In this document: in pieces, positions 44,171 to 53,230 of the stretch
Layout: every line of letters starts with the position of its first letter
Numbering within the stretch: the first letter of the stretch is position 1
The notes under the pieces: generated by a model
What the model saw: the letters and a program-made list of their open reading frames with translations, nothing else
Databases searched by the model: none
Told to the model about the DNA's origin: nothing
Position numbers and translations under genes: made by a program
Assembly (NCBI RefSeq): GCF_008639165.1
Contig: NZ_CP029197.1
Location: 868,001-932,000 of the forward strand
Length of the DNA: 64,000 bases
Origin: Streptomyces venezuelae ATCC 10712
GTDB taxonomy: Bacteria > Actinomycetota > Actinomycetes > Streptomycetales > Streptomycetaceae
Reading direction: 5' to 3'

Positions 44171-44204
44171 GGTGCCCGGCCCTCGCGTAAGGGGGCCGGG
44201 CACC
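44171..44204. terminator. Shared terminator between GH109 and PNGase genes
   Basis: GGTGCCCGGCCC (44171-44182) and GGGCCGGGCACC (44193-44204) are perfect 12-bp arms with a 10-nt loop. The hairpin lies between two convergent stops (44159 and 44212), so it can end both transcripts. Confidence 0.85.
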
Positions 44205-44211
44205 CTCGTGT

Positions 44212-45828
44212 TCAGCAGCGCCGCAGGTCCCCGGTCAGCGTGCCCTGGACGGTCGTCAGGGTCCGGTCGTAGCAGCCTTCGGAGCCGTACAGCCGGTAGC
44301 GCTCGGTGGTGGTGCCGACCGCGTGCCGCTGGTCGCGCGGGACTCCGGAGGTGTACGTGGCGTCCCCGGTGTACGTGTCGTCCAGCCGCGACCAGGAGCG
44401 GAGCCGGCCGTCGCGCAGGACGCCGGTGTCGGCGCGGTCCCCGAGGGTGAGCACCGTCCGCAGCCGGTCGCCCGCGCCGACGGTCGTCTCGCCGTCCATG
44501 GTGTACGTGCGGTCGGCGCGGGTGACGGTCCGGCCGCTGGTCACGGTCTCCCGGTCGGTCCAGCGCGCGGTGAAGGCGTCCGGGTTCTCGCCCTCGCCCC
44601 AGCGGTGGACCGAAGTGTGGCCGACGGACCGGTCGACGGTGGTGGTGATCCGGCCGTGCGAGGTGTTCAGGTGTCCGGTGACGGTGAGCCGGTGCGCGGC
44701 GTCGGTGTCGAGGCGGTGGAGGGAGCCGCCGGTGCCGGGGGTGTGGACGGAGGAGTTGCGCGGGGCGGTCTCCTCGTGGCGGTCGAGTCCGCCGGTCACG
44801 ACCCGGCTGCCCGCGTCCTGCCAGAGCAGCACGTTGGTCGGGGTGGACCAGCCGGTCTGTCCGGCGGGCACCCCGGCGACGGTGACCTCGACGCGGTGGG
44901 CGCGGCCGTCGTTGAGGAGGGCGGCGAAGGGGGTGAGGTCGTAGACGATCGGCTGGACGTCGAAGGCGCGCGGGCCGGGGGTGACGTACCAGAGGAAGGG
45001 GTTGGACCAGCCGCCGGTCCAGACGGTCGGGAAGGGGGCGGCGATGCCCGCGAGGCGTCCGTCGACGGAGACCCGGACCTCCCGGTGGGGGCCGTCGGTG
45101 GCCCGGCAGGAGTAGGGGGCGGCGTCGGGGACGGAGAGGTACCAGTACTCCTCGCAGCCGCCGCCGGATCCGGTGGCGTACACCTCGGCGAGGAGGCGTT
45201 CGGTGTTGCGCGGGGTGGTGAGGGTGGAGCCGGCCAGCGGGATCACCCGGTCGGGCGTACCGGCGGCGGGTTTCACCCGGCCCCGGGCGGTGTGGAAGGT
45301 CAGGGTGACGCGGACGTCCAGGACGCCGGTGTACGTCTCGTTCACGACATTGCCGATGAGCATCTCGACGGGCCCGGGACGGCTGAGGGTGTCGCGGTAC
45401 CGGGTGACGTCCTTCTCGACCGACCAGGTGATGCCGTCGGGCGAGGGCTGTGGCGTGGAGGTGCGGAGGATCTCCACGCCGCCGACGGAGAGATGGCCGA
45501 GGCGGTCGTACTGGCGGCCCTTCACGCTGCCTTCGAGGCGCAGGACGACCTTGTTCCAGGAGGTGCCGCACTCCTTCGGCGGGGTGTAAGTGCCCTGGTA
45601 GGGCGTGAAGTCGCGGAACTGGGCGGCGGCGAGGGTCACCGTGCAGCTGCGGGTGCCGGGGGTCTCGACGGGCGGGGCGGCGGTGACCGGGTCGTGCCAG
45701 TCGCTGGTGAACTCGGCCGGCGGCGTGGGGCCGTTCGGGCCGTCGGCGGCGGCCGGGTGGGCGGTGAGGAGCGCGCCCGCGGCGAGCACCAGTCCGCTGA
45801 GCATGCTCATGATCTTGAGTGATCTCAT
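44212..45828 (-). CDS. Secreted peptide-N4-asparagine amidase (PNGase A type)
   Basis: A 538-residue secreted protein. It has a signal peptide (MRSLKIMSMLSGLVLAAGA, cleavage after HPAAA), then the PNGase A family pattern: PGTRSCTVTLAAAQFRDFTP, WNKVVLRLEGSVKGRQYDRL, VGGVEILRTSTPQPSPDGIT and WSVEKDVTRYRDTL. These enzymes release N-glycans from glycopeptides. The ATG at 45828 has no clear ribosome site; ATG 45810 is an alternative. The adjacent GH109 and the sialidase at 19802 make glycan scavenging a plausible role. Confidence 0.85.
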   Translation of the reverse strand: MRSLKIMSMLSGLVLAAGALLTAHPAAADGPNGPTPPAEFTSDWHDPVTAAPPVETPGTRSCTVTLAAAQFRDFTPYQGTYTPPKECGTSWNKVVLRLEGSVKGRQYDRLGHLSVGGVEILRTSTPQPSPDGITWSVEKDVTRYRDTLSRPGPVEMLIGNVVNETYTGVLDVRVTLTFHTARGRVKPAAGTPDRVIPLAGSTLTTPRNTERLLAEVYATGSGGGCEEYWYLSVPDAAPYSCRATDGPHREVRVSVDGRLAGIAAPFPTVWTGGWSNPFLWYVTPGPRAFDVQPIVYDLTPFAALLNDGRAHRVEVTVAGVPAGQTGWSTPTNVLLWQDAGSRVVTGGLDRHEETAPRNSSVHTPGTGGSLHRLDTDAAHRLTVTGHLNTSHGRITTTVDRSVGHTSVHRWGEGENPDAFTARWTDRETVTSGRTVTRADRTYTMDGETTVGAGDRLRTVLTLGDRADTGVLRDGRLRSWSRLDDTYTGDATYTSGVPRDQRHAVGTTTERYRLYGSEGCYDRTLTTVQGTLTGDLRRC

Positions 45829-45896
45829 GGGGCGAGAGTGAACCGCGCCGCGTTCCGTGCGGTCCAGAGGACGATGAGCGGACATGGCGCGATCTG

Positions 45897-46088
45897 TTCC
45901 CCCGGCTGGAAAATCGATTGCCGCCCCCTGGGGGAAAAAGCGAACCTTGCACGGTTTCCCCCAGCCGCCGCACACCCTGTCGCACCCCCGGCCGCCGCAC
46001 ACCCCCGGCGCGCGATTCCCCCGGACACGACGCTTTCCCCCGGACGAGACGATTCGCCCGGACAAGACGTTTCCCCCAGACAAGACCC
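45897..46088. promoter_or_regulatory. Cluster of TTCCCCC(G/A)G motifs and 18-bp tandem repeats
   Basis: The motif TTCCCCC(G/A)G occurs at 45897, 45956, 46016, 46035 and 46071, degenerate at 46053, and inverted at 45928-45936. CTGGGGGAAA (45928-45937) and TTTCCCCCAG (45955-45964) are perfect 10-bp arms. The last four copies form 18-bp tandem units (46016-46033, 46035-46052, 46053-46070, 46071-46088; consensus TTCCCCCGGACAAGACG). The whole array is in the 277-bp divergent gap between the PNGase and ABC exporter genes. It may be a regulatory array; the frame is also open upstream of the exporter ATG, so coding cannot be excluded. Confidence 0.55.
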
Positions 46089-46105
46089 GGAGACCCTGGG
46101 ACGCC

Positions 46106-47938
46106 ATGCAGATCCAAGACCTTCCCTACGCCGACCCAGGGGTCCCCGATGTCCGCTCGGGCACCCGGTTCCTCGTCTGGCTCGGCCGTCAGCAGCTCGG
46201 CGGGCAGGTGAAGTCCATGCTGTGGGGACTCCTGCACCACCTGGGCATCGCCGCGCTCCCGATCGGCATCGGCCTCGCCGTCCAGGCCGTCGTGGACCAC
46301 GACGGCGGGCGGCTCGGCCTCGCCGCGGTCCTGCTCGTCGCCTTCGGCGCGGCCATCGCGGCCGGTGACGTGATGCTGCACCGCACCGCCGTCACCAACT
46401 GGATCACCGCCGCCGCCCGGGTGCAGCAGCTCCTGGCCCGCAAGACCGCCGAACTGGGCTCCGTCCTGACCCGGCGGGTCGCCGCGGGCGAGGTCGTCGC
46501 CGTCTCCACCGGCGACGTCGAGAAGATCGGCTGGTTCGTCGAGGCCCTGTCGCGGTTCGCCGCGGGCGCCGTCGTGCTCGTCGTCATCTGCGTCGGCCTC
46601 GTCGTCTACCTGCCCACCCTGGGCATCGTCGTGGCCGTCGGCGTCCCGGTCCTCGCCCTCGCCGTACTGCCGCTCCTCCCCCGCGCCACCCGCAGGGCGG
46701 ACATCCAGCGCGAGAAGGCGGGCAAGGCCACCGAGCTGGCCTCCGACACCGTCGCCGGGCTGCGGGTGCTGCGCGGCATCGGCGGCGAGGAACTGTTCCT
46801 CGGCCGCTACCGCGCCGCCTCCCAGGAGGTCCGCAGGGCCGCCGTGCGCAGTGCCCGCATGTGGGCGCTGATCTCCGCGATCCAGGTCGTGCTGCCCGGC
46901 ATCCTGCTCATCGTCGTCGCCGGGTACGGGGCGCGGCTCGCGCTCGACGGCCGGATCGGCGTCGGTGAACTGGTCACCGTCTACAGCGCGGTGGCCCTCA
47001 CGTACCACCCGCTGCGCAACTTCGAGGAGATCGCCATGGCGTACTCCTTCTCGCGGCCGTCCGCGAAGCGGGCCGCCCGGGTCCTCGGCCTGGCCCGGAC
47101 GGACGGCCCCACCGCCGCGGACGGGGACCGCAAGGCCTCCGGCGACCTGTACGACCCGCTGACCGGGCTGCTGGCTCCGGCCGGCCGCCTCACCGCGGTC
47201 GTCTGCGGCGACCCGGACGTCGCCGGGCGGCTGGCGGACCGGCTCGGCGGCCACCCGGCCGAACCGGGCGAGGGCCACACCTCGGTCCTGCTCGGCGGGG
47301 TCCCGCTCGACGAACTGCCGCTGGAGGACGCCCGGACCGCCGTCCTCGTCCAGGACAAGGACCCGGTCCTGCTCTCGGGCACCCTCCAGGAGCTGCTCGA
47401 CGTGCCCCGCTCCGGCGTGGTGCTCCCCGAGCAGGCCCTGGCGGCCGCCCGCTGCGAGGACGTCCTCGACGCGCTCGCGCAGGCGTCGGTGGACACCGAC
47501 GGCGATCCGATGCGCACCCGCATCACCGAGCGGGGCCGGTCGCTCTCCGGCGGCCAGCGCCAGCGTCTGGCGCTCGCCCGCTCCCTGGTGACCGACCCGG
47601 AGGTGCTCGTCCTCGACGAGCCGACCTCGGCGGTCGACGCGCACACGGAGGCCCGGGTCGCCGTCGGCGTCAGCGAGCTGCGCGCGACCAGGACCACCGT
47701 GGTCCTCGCCTCCTCGCCGCTGCTCCTGGACCGCGCCGAGCGGGTCGTCCTGGTCCACGAGGGCCAGGCGGTCGCGGTCGGCACCCATCGCGAGCTGCTC
47801 GCCACGGAGCCCCGCTACCGCGCGGTGGTCACCCGCGAGACCGAGGAGGAGCTCGCCGCGGCGCGGCCGCGCGCCGACGCGGTCGACGGGCTCGGTCCGG
47901 TCGGCGAACTCGAAGCACTGGAAGGGGAATCGGCATGA
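46106..47938 (+). CDS. ABC exporter half-transporter with degenerate Walker A
   Basis: A 610-residue half-transporter with six helices (about 40-320) and an ATPase domain. The Walker A position reads CGDPDVAGR (about 367-375) instead of GxxGxGKS/T, and the His switch is replaced by Ser in VVLASSPLLL. The signature LSGGQRQR (about 480) and Walker B VLVLDEPTS are intact. Its partner at 47935 has the opposite defects, so the two should form a heterodimer with a single competent ATP site. The ATG at 46106 has no clear ribosome site; the frame stays open upstream through the repeat array. Its stop overlaps the partner's start. Confidence 0.88.
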   Translation: MQIQDLPYADPGVPDVRSGTRFLVWLGRQQLGGQVKSMLWGLLHHLGIAALPIGIGLAVQAVVDHDGGRLGLAAVLLVAFGAAIAAGDVMLHRTAVTNWITAAARVQQLLARKTAELGSVLTRRVAAGEVVAVSTGDVEKIGWFVEALSRFAAGAVVLVVICVGLVVYLPTLGIVVAVGVPVLALAVLPLLPRATRRADIQREKAGKATELASDTVAGLRVLRGIGGEELFLGRYRAASQEVRRAAVRSARMWALISAIQVVLPGILLIVVAGYGARLALDGRIGVGELVTVYSAVALTYHPLRNFEEIAMAYSFSRPSAKRAARVLGLARTDGPTAADGDRKASGDLYDPLTGLLAPAGRLTAVVCGDPDVAGRLADRLGGHPAEPGEGHTSVLLGGVPLDELPLEDARTAVLVQDKDPVLLSGTLQELLDVPRSGVVLPEQALAAARCEDVLDALAQASVDTDGDPMRTRITERGRSLSGGQRQRLALARSLVTDPEVLVLDEPTSAVDAHTEARVAVGVSELRATRTTVVLASSPLLLDRAERVVLVHEGQAVAVGTHRELLATEPRYRAVVTRETEEELAAARPRADAVDGLGPVGELEALEGESA

Positions 47939-49716
47939 TCGGCCTGGCGGCACCGGAGTACGACCCGGCGGCCCCGACGACGGCGACGACGCTGCCCGTC
48001 GCCGCGGACGCGACCGTCCGCGCCTATGTGCGGGCGCTGCTGAGCCGCCACCGCCGGGCGTTCGCGCTGCTCGTCGGGGTGAACGCGATCGCCGTGATCG
48101 CCTCGATGGCCGGCCCGTACCTGCTCGGTTCGATGGTGGACGAGCTGGCCGCGGGTGCGCGGGAGCTCCATCTGGAGCGCACGGTCGGCCTGTTCGCGGC
48201 CGCGCTGCTCGTCCAGACCGTCTTCGTACGGATGGTCCGGCTGCGCGGCGCGATGCTCGGCGAGGAGATGCTCGCCGACCTGCGGGAGGACTTCCTGGTC
48301 CGCGCGGTCGGGCTGCCGCCGGGCGTCCTGGAGCGGGCGGGCACGGGCGATCTGCTCTCCCGGATCACCACGGACGTCGACCGGCTCTCCAACGCCATGC
48401 GCGAGGCCGTGCCCCAGCTGGCCATCGGCTTCGTGTGGGCGGGACTGCTGCTCGGCGGCCTCGCGGTCACGGCCCCGCCGCTCGCGCTGGCCGCGCTGCT
48501 CGCGGCTCCGCTGCTGATCGTGGGCTGCCGCTGGTACTTCCGGCGGGCGCCCTCGGCGTACCGCTCGGAGTCGGCGGGGTACGCGGCGGTGGCCGGGGCC
48601 CTCGCCGAGACGGTCGACGCGGGCCGCACCGTCGAGGCGCACCGCCTCGGCGCGCGGCGGATCGCGCTGTCGGACCGGCGGATCTCCGAATGGGTCGCGT
48701 GGGAGCGGTACACCCTCTTCCTGCGCTCGGTTCTCTTCCCCGTCGTCAACATCACCCACACGACGGTGCTGTGCTCGGTGCTCCTGCTCGGCGGGGTGTT
48801 CGTGCTCCAGGGCTGGATCGACGTGGGGCAGCTGACCACGGGCGCGCTGCTCGCGCAGATGCTGGTCGACCCGATCGGGATCGTGCTCCGGTGGTACGAC
48901 GAGCTCCAGGTCGCGCAGGTGTCGCTGGCCCGGCTCGTCGGCGTCCGGGACATCGAGCCGGACGCGGGCGACACGGAGGTACGGCCGGAGGGCCGGGCCG
49001 TGCGCGCGGACGAGGTCCGGTTCGGCTACCGCGAGGGCGTCGACGTGCTGCACGAGGTGTCCCTGAAGGTGGCGCCCGGCACCCGGGTCGCCCTGGTCGG
49101 CCCTTCGGGCGCCGGCAAGTCCACCCTCGGGCGGCTGCTCGCGGGCATCTACGCCCCGCGCACCGGCTCGGTCACCCTCGGTGCCGCCGAGCTCGCGCGG
49201 ATGCCCGCGGAGCGGGTCCGCGAGCACGTGGCCCTGGTCAACCAGGAGCACCACGTCTTCGTGGGCTCGCTCCGGGACAACCTGCTCCTGGCCAGGACCG
49301 GGGCGACCGACACCGAGCTGTGGGCGGCGCTCTCGGCGGTGGACGCGGAGGTCTGGGCCCGGGGCCTCGACGAGGGCCTGGACACCGAGGTCGGCTCGGG
49401 CGGCCGGTCGCTCACCCCCGCGCAGGCCCAGCAGATCGCGCTGGCCCGGCTCGTCCTCGCGGACCCGCACACCCTGGTCCTGGACGAGGCGACCTCGCTG
49501 CTGGACCCGCGGGCGGCCCGGCACCTGGAGCGCTCGCTCGGCCGGGTCCTGGACGGCCGCACGGTCGTGGCCATCGCGCACCGGCTGCACACCGCGCACG
49601 ACGCCGATCTGATCGCGGTGGTCGAGTCGGGCCGCATCAGCGAGCTCGGCAGCCACACGGAACTGGTGGCGGCGGACGGGGCGTACGCGGCGCTGTGGAG
49701 GTCGTGGCACGGATGA
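47935..49716 (+). CDS. ABC exporter half-transporter with degenerate signature motif
   Basis: A 593-residue half-transporter, second gene of the pair. Walker A GPSGAGKST (about 389), Q-loop ALVNQEHHVF, Walker B TLVLDEATS and His switch AIAHRLHT are intact. The signature, normally LSGGQ, reads LTPAQAQQ (about 492). In a heterodimer its Walker A pairs with the LSGGQ of the first subunit, giving one working site, while the other site is fully degenerate. The ATG overlaps the upstream TGA by 4 bp. The substrate is unknown. Confidence 0.9.
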   Translation: MIGLAAPEYDPAAPTTATTLPVAADATVRAYVRALLSRHRRAFALLVGVNAIAVIASMAGPYLLGSMVDELAAGARELHLERTVGLFAAALLVQTVFVRMVRLRGAMLGEEMLADLREDFLVRAVGLPPGVLERAGTGDLLSRITTDVDRLSNAMREAVPQLAIGFVWAGLLLGGLAVTAPPLALAALLAAPLLIVGCRWYFRRAPSAYRSESAGYAAVAGALAETVDAGRTVEAHRLGARRIALSDRRISEWVAWERYTLFLRSVLFPVVNITHTTVLCSVLLLGGVFVLQGWIDVGQLTTGALLAQMLVDPIGIVLRWYDELQVAQVSLARLVGVRDIEPDAGDTEVRPEGRAVRADEVRFGYREGVDVLHEVSLKVAPGTRVALVGPSGAGKSTLGRLLAGIYAPRTGSVTLGAAELARMPAERVREHVALVNQEHHVFVGSLRDNLLLARTGATDTELWAALSAVDAEVWARGLDEGLDTEVGSGGRSLTPAQAQQIALARLVLADPHTLVLDEATSLLDPRAARHLERSLGRVLDGRTVVAIAHRLHTAHDADLIAVVESGRISELGSHTELVAADGAYAALWRSWHG

Positions 49717-49722
49717 CCCGCG

Positions 49723-49770
49723 GAACGGGCCGGGCCGGGGCGTCGTGCGACGCCCCGGCCCGGCCCGTTC
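49723..49770. terminator. Long perfect palindrome between convergent genes
   Basis: Two 23-bp arms (49723-49745 and 49748-49770) are perfect reverse complements with 2 nt between, giving a very stable hairpin with a small effective loop. The arm begins GAACGGGCCGGGCC. It lies between convergent stops at 49716 and 49781, so it works as a two-way terminator without T-tracts. Confidence 0.85.
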
Positions 49771-49780
49771 GGGGACAGCC

Positions 49781-50572
49781 CTAGAAGAACCCGAGGGCCG
49801 AGGCGCCGCCCGCGCCGCCCAGGAGCATGAAGGCGGGCATCAGGACCTTCAGCTCGACCCAGCTGCCGGCCCGGAAGCGCATGCCCTTCGGGGGGCCGAT
49901 CGGGTACCAGCGCTTGCGGCCGACGGGGATGGGCCAGAGGATCGGGCAGCCGGAGACCGTCAGGGCGTCGCCGATGTCGTGGACGAGGGCGCCGAGCACG
50001 ATCGGCAGGCCCAGCCACAGGTACTCCTGGCCGGGGCCGGTGAAGAACCAGTCGGAGCCGTTGCCCGGCTTGTCGAGGACGCCGGCCAGGATCCACGCGC
50101 TGGTCGCGCCCAGCAGCCAGACCAGGACGTCGCTGGACATCCGGGCGGCCCGCCACAGCAGGCCCTCGACGGCCAGGACCAGGTGCACGAAGAGGATCGC
50201 GAGCACCGCCCAGCGGCCGCCGGTGACCGCCGCGACGGAGGCTCCGACGCCGATCAGGACCGCCCACAGCCAGGTGTGGGTGAGGGTGCGGTGGCCGCCG
50301 GACCTGCGGGGGTCGGCGGAGGACCTCGTCGCCTTGTAGACGGCGTACGACAGCTTGTCGACGATCTCGCACAGGCCCTTGGACACCGGTCCGAAGGCGC
50401 GCGAGATCGTCGCCGACTTGTGGTCCAGATCGGGAGCGAGGGCCGCGCCCGCGCAGATGAGCGCGCCGACGACGAGAACCGGCCACGGCATGGGGCGGTC
50501 GGCGGCCGCCGCGGCCGCTCCGACACCCAGCCAGGCCGCCGCTCCGGACAGCGAGTGCGCCGGTCCCATCAT
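49781..50572 (-). CDS. YdjM-like membrane-bound metal-dependent hydrolase
   Basis: A 263-residue membrane protein starting MMGPAHSLSGAAAWL with the family's early GP-x-H-S-x-SG motif. It continues with APDLDHKSATISRAFG, SGGHRTLTHTWLWAV and a late GALVHDIGDALTVSG. These His/Asp residues are the proposed metal ligands of the LexA-regulated YdjM/DUF457 family. About five hydrophobic helices are present. The substrate is unknown; membrane lipid or phospholipid hydrolysis has been suggested for relatives. Confidence 0.85.
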   Translation of the reverse strand: MMGPAHSLSGAAAWLGVGAAAAAADRPMPWPVLVVGALICAGAALAPDLDHKSATISRAFGPVSKGLCEIVDKLSYAVYKATRSSADPRRSGGHRTLTHTWLWAVLIGVGASVAAVTGGRWAVLAILFVHLVLAVEGLLWRAARMSSDVLVWLLGATSAWILAGVLDKPGNGSDWFFTGPGQEYLWLGLPIVLGALVHDIGDALTVSGCPILWPIPVGRKRWYPIGPPKGMRFRAGSWVELKVLMPAFMLLGGAGGASALGFF

Positions 50573-50609
50573 GGTTGGCCCGCCCCGTTTCTCCCCTGCC
50601 GGCGCTCAG

Positions 50610-50638
50610 TTGACGACCGGTCGACGGACGAGCCTATC
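50610..50638 (+). promoter_or_regulatory. Candidate promoter of the helicase gene
   Basis: TTGACG (50610-50615) and CCTATC (50633-50638) are separated by 17 bp, 64 bp before the GTG at 50703. This is a plausible housekeeping-type promoter in the 130-bp gap between divergent genes; the -10 is a poor match. Confidence 0.45.
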
Positions 50639-50702
50639 GTTCGTGATCTTCGATCCGGTGGCCGGTTCCCTCATCCGGACGGAATCCAGGCAAGATGGGG
50701 GC

Positions 50703-53216
50703 GTGACCCTTATCGATCAGCTGCCGCCGACCGCCGACCCCGACGCCCTCTTCGAGGCCTTCTCCTCCTGGGCCGAGGACCGGGGCATCACGCTCTACCC
50801 GGCCCAGGAAGAGGCGCTGATCGAGGTCGTCTCCGGGGCCAACGTGATCTTGTCCACGCCGACCGGATCGGGCAAGTCCCTGGTCGCGGCGGGTGCGCAC
50901 TTCACCGCCCTCGCCAACGACCAGGTGACCTTCTACACCGCGCCGATCAAGGCCCTGGTGTCGGAGAAGTTCTTCGACCTGTGCAAGCTCTTCGGCACCG
51001 AGAACGTCGGCATGCTGACCGGCGACGCCTCCGTGAACGCGGACGCCCCGGTGATCTGCTGCACGGCCGAGGTGCTGGCCTCGATCGCGCTGCGGGACGG
51101 CAAGTACGCCGACATCGGCCAGGTCGTGATGGACGAGTTCCACTTCTACGCCGAGCAGGACCGCGGCTGGGCCTGGCAGATCCCGATCCTGGAACTGCCC
51201 CAGGCGCAGTTCGTCCTGATGTCGGCGACCCTCGGCGACGTGTCGATGTTCGAGAAGGACCTGACCCGGCGCACGGGCCGGCCGACCTCGGTGGTCCGCT
51301 CGGCGACCCGGCCGGTGCCGCTCTCGTACGAGTACCGGCTCACCCCGATCACCGACACCCTGACGGAGCTCCTGGAGACCAAGCAGGCGCCCGTCTACAT
51401 CGTGCACTTCACGCAGGCGCAGGCCGTCGAGCGCGCCCAGTCGCTGATGAGCATCAACATGTGCACGCGCGAGGAGAAGGACAAGATCGCCGAGCTGATC
51501 GGCAACTTCCGCTTCACCACCAAGTTCGGCCAGAACCTCTCGCGCTACGTCCGGCACGGCATCGGCGTGCACCACGCGGGCATGCTGCCGAAGTACCGGC
51601 GGCTCGTGGAGAAGCTGGCGCAGGCCGGTCTCCTGAAGGTGATCTGCGGCACGGACACCCTCGGCGTCGGCGTGAACGTGCCGATCCGCACGGTGCTCTT
51701 CACCGCCCTCACCAAGTACGACGGCAACCGGGTGCGGACCCTGCGCGCCCGTGAGTTCCACCAGATCGCGGGCCGGGCCGGCCGGGCCGGCTTCGACACC
51801 GCCGGTCTGGTCGTGGCGCAGGCCCCCGAGCACGTCATCGAGAACGAGAAGGCGCTCGCCAAGGCCGGCGACGACCCGAAGAAGCGCCGCAAGGTGGTCC
51901 GGAAGAAGGCCCCCGAGGGCTTCGTGGCCTGGAGCGACACGACCTTCGAGAAGCTGATCGCCGCCGAGCCCGAGCCGCTGACCTCGCGCTTCAAGGTCAC
52001 CAACATCATGCTGCTCTCGGTGATCGCCCGCCCGGGCAACGCCTTCGAGGCCATGCGCAAGCTCCTGGAGGACAACCACGAGCCGCGCAAGGCCCAGCTG
52101 CGGCACATCCGCCGGGCCATCGCGATCTACCGCTCGCTGCTCGACGGCGGTGTGGTGGAGCAGCTGGACACCCCGGACGCCGAGGGCCGCACGATCCGCC
52201 TGACGGTCGACCTCCAGCAGGACTTCGCGCTGAACCAGCCGCTGTCGACGTTCGCGCTCGCCGCCTTCGACCTGCTCGACCCGGAGTCCCCCTCGTACGC
52301 CCTGGACATGGTCTCCGTCGTCGAGTCGACGCTCGACGACCCGCGCCAGATCCTCGCCGCCATGCAGAACAAGGCGCGCGGCGAGGCGGTCGGGCAGATG
52401 AAGGCGGACGGCGTCGAGTACGAGGAGCGGATGGAGCGGCTCCAGGACATCTCGTACCCGAAGCCCCTCGAAGAGCTGCTCTGGCACGCGTACAACGTCT
52501 ACCGGAAGTCGCACCCGTGGGTCGGCGACCACCCGGTGTCGCCGAAGTCCGTCATCCGTGACATGTACGAACGGGCCCTGACGTTCACCGAGTTCACCTC
52601 CTGGTACGAGCTCGCGCGGACCGAGGGCATCGTGCTGCGCTACCTCGCCAGCGCGTACAAGGCGCTCGACCACACCATCCCGGACGACCTGAAGACCGAG
52701 GACCTGGAGGACCTGATCGCCTGGCTGGGCGAGATGGTGCGCCAGGTGGACTCCTCGCTGCTCGACGAGTGGGAGCAGCTGGCCAACCCGGAGATCCAGA
52801 CCGCCGAGGAGGCCCAGGAGAAGGCCGACCAGGTCAAGCCGGTCACGGCCAACGCCCGCGCCTTCCGGGTCCTGGTCCGCAACGCGATGTTCCGCCGGGT
52901 GGAGCTCGCGGCCCTGGACAACCTGACCGCGCTCGGCGAGCTGGACGCCGAGGCGGGCTGGGACGCGGACGCGTGGGGCGAGGCGATGGACGCGTACTGG
53001 GACGAGTACGACGACCTCGGTACGGGCCCGGACGCGCGCGGCCCGAAGCTGCTCGCCATCGAGGAGGACGCGGCCCACGGCCTGTGGCGCGTCCGGCAGA
53101 CCTTCGCCGACCCGAACGGCGACCATGACTGGGGCATCAGCGCGGAGGTGGATCTCGCGGCCTCCGACGAGGAGGGCCGGGCGGTGCTCCGCGTGACGTC
53201 CGTCGGACAGCTGTAG
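50703..53216 (+). CDS. DEAD/DEAH-box helicase with DUF3516 C-terminal domain
   Basis: An 837-residue Ski2-like RNA helicase. Motif I is STPTGSGKS (51-59), motif II is DEFH (144-147), motif III is SAT (174-176) and motif VI is FHQIAGRAGRAGF. The C-terminal half (from about 420) is the actinobacterial DUF3516 region. The GTG at 50703 is preferred, with GGGGG directly before it; a GTG at 50661 is also in frame. Cellular substrates are unknown; RNA turnover or ribosome-related work is likely. The tesB gene follows after 14 bp, suggesting one transcript. Confidence 0.9.
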   Translation: MTLIDQLPPTADPDALFEAFSSWAEDRGITLYPAQEEALIEVVSGANVILSTPTGSGKSLVAAGAHFTALANDQVTFYTAPIKALVSEKFFDLCKLFGTENVGMLTGDASVNADAPVICCTAEVLASIALRDGKYADIGQVVMDEFHFYAEQDRGWAWQIPILELPQAQFVLMSATLGDVSMFEKDLTRRTGRPTSVVRSATRPVPLSYEYRLTPITDTLTELLETKQAPVYIVHFTQAQAVERAQSLMSINMCTREEKDKIAELIGNFRFTTKFGQNLSRYVRHGIGVHHAGMLPKYRRLVEKLAQAGLLKVICGTDTLGVGVNVPIRTVLFTALTKYDGNRVRTLRAREFHQIAGRAGRAGFDTAGLVVAQAPEHVIENEKALAKAGDDPKKRRKVVRKKAPEGFVAWSDTTFEKLIAAEPEPLTSRFKVTNIMLLSVIARPGNAFEAMRKLLEDNHEPRKAQLRHIRRAIAIYRSLLDGGVVEQLDTPDAEGRTIRLTVDLQQDFALNQPLSTFALAAFDLLDPESPSYALDMVSVVESTLDDPRQILAAMQNKARGEAVGQMKADGVEYEERMERLQDISYPKPLEELLWHAYNVYRKSHPWVGDHPVSPKSVIRDMYERALTFTEFTSWYELARTEGIVLRYLASAYKALDHTIPDDLKTEDLEDLIAWLGEMVRQVDSSLLDEWEQLANPEIQTAEEAQEKADQVKPVTANARAFRVLVRNAMFRRVELAALDNLTALGELDAEAGWDADAWGEAMDAYWDEYDDLGTGPDARGPKLLAIEEDAAHGLWRVRQTFADPNGDHDWGISAEVDLAASDEEGRAVLRVTSVGQL

Positions 53217-53230
53217 AGGAGAGGGCTGAC

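Noticed and set aside
46016..46088. Possible CRISPR or origin iterons
   Set aside because: Four contiguous degenerate units without spacers; no replication or cas gene nearby. Kept only as a regulatory/coding repeat.
43952..47953. 1,333-codon antisense frame across three genes
   Set aside because: It spans genes on both strands and an intergenic repeat; composition is typical of a shadow frame.
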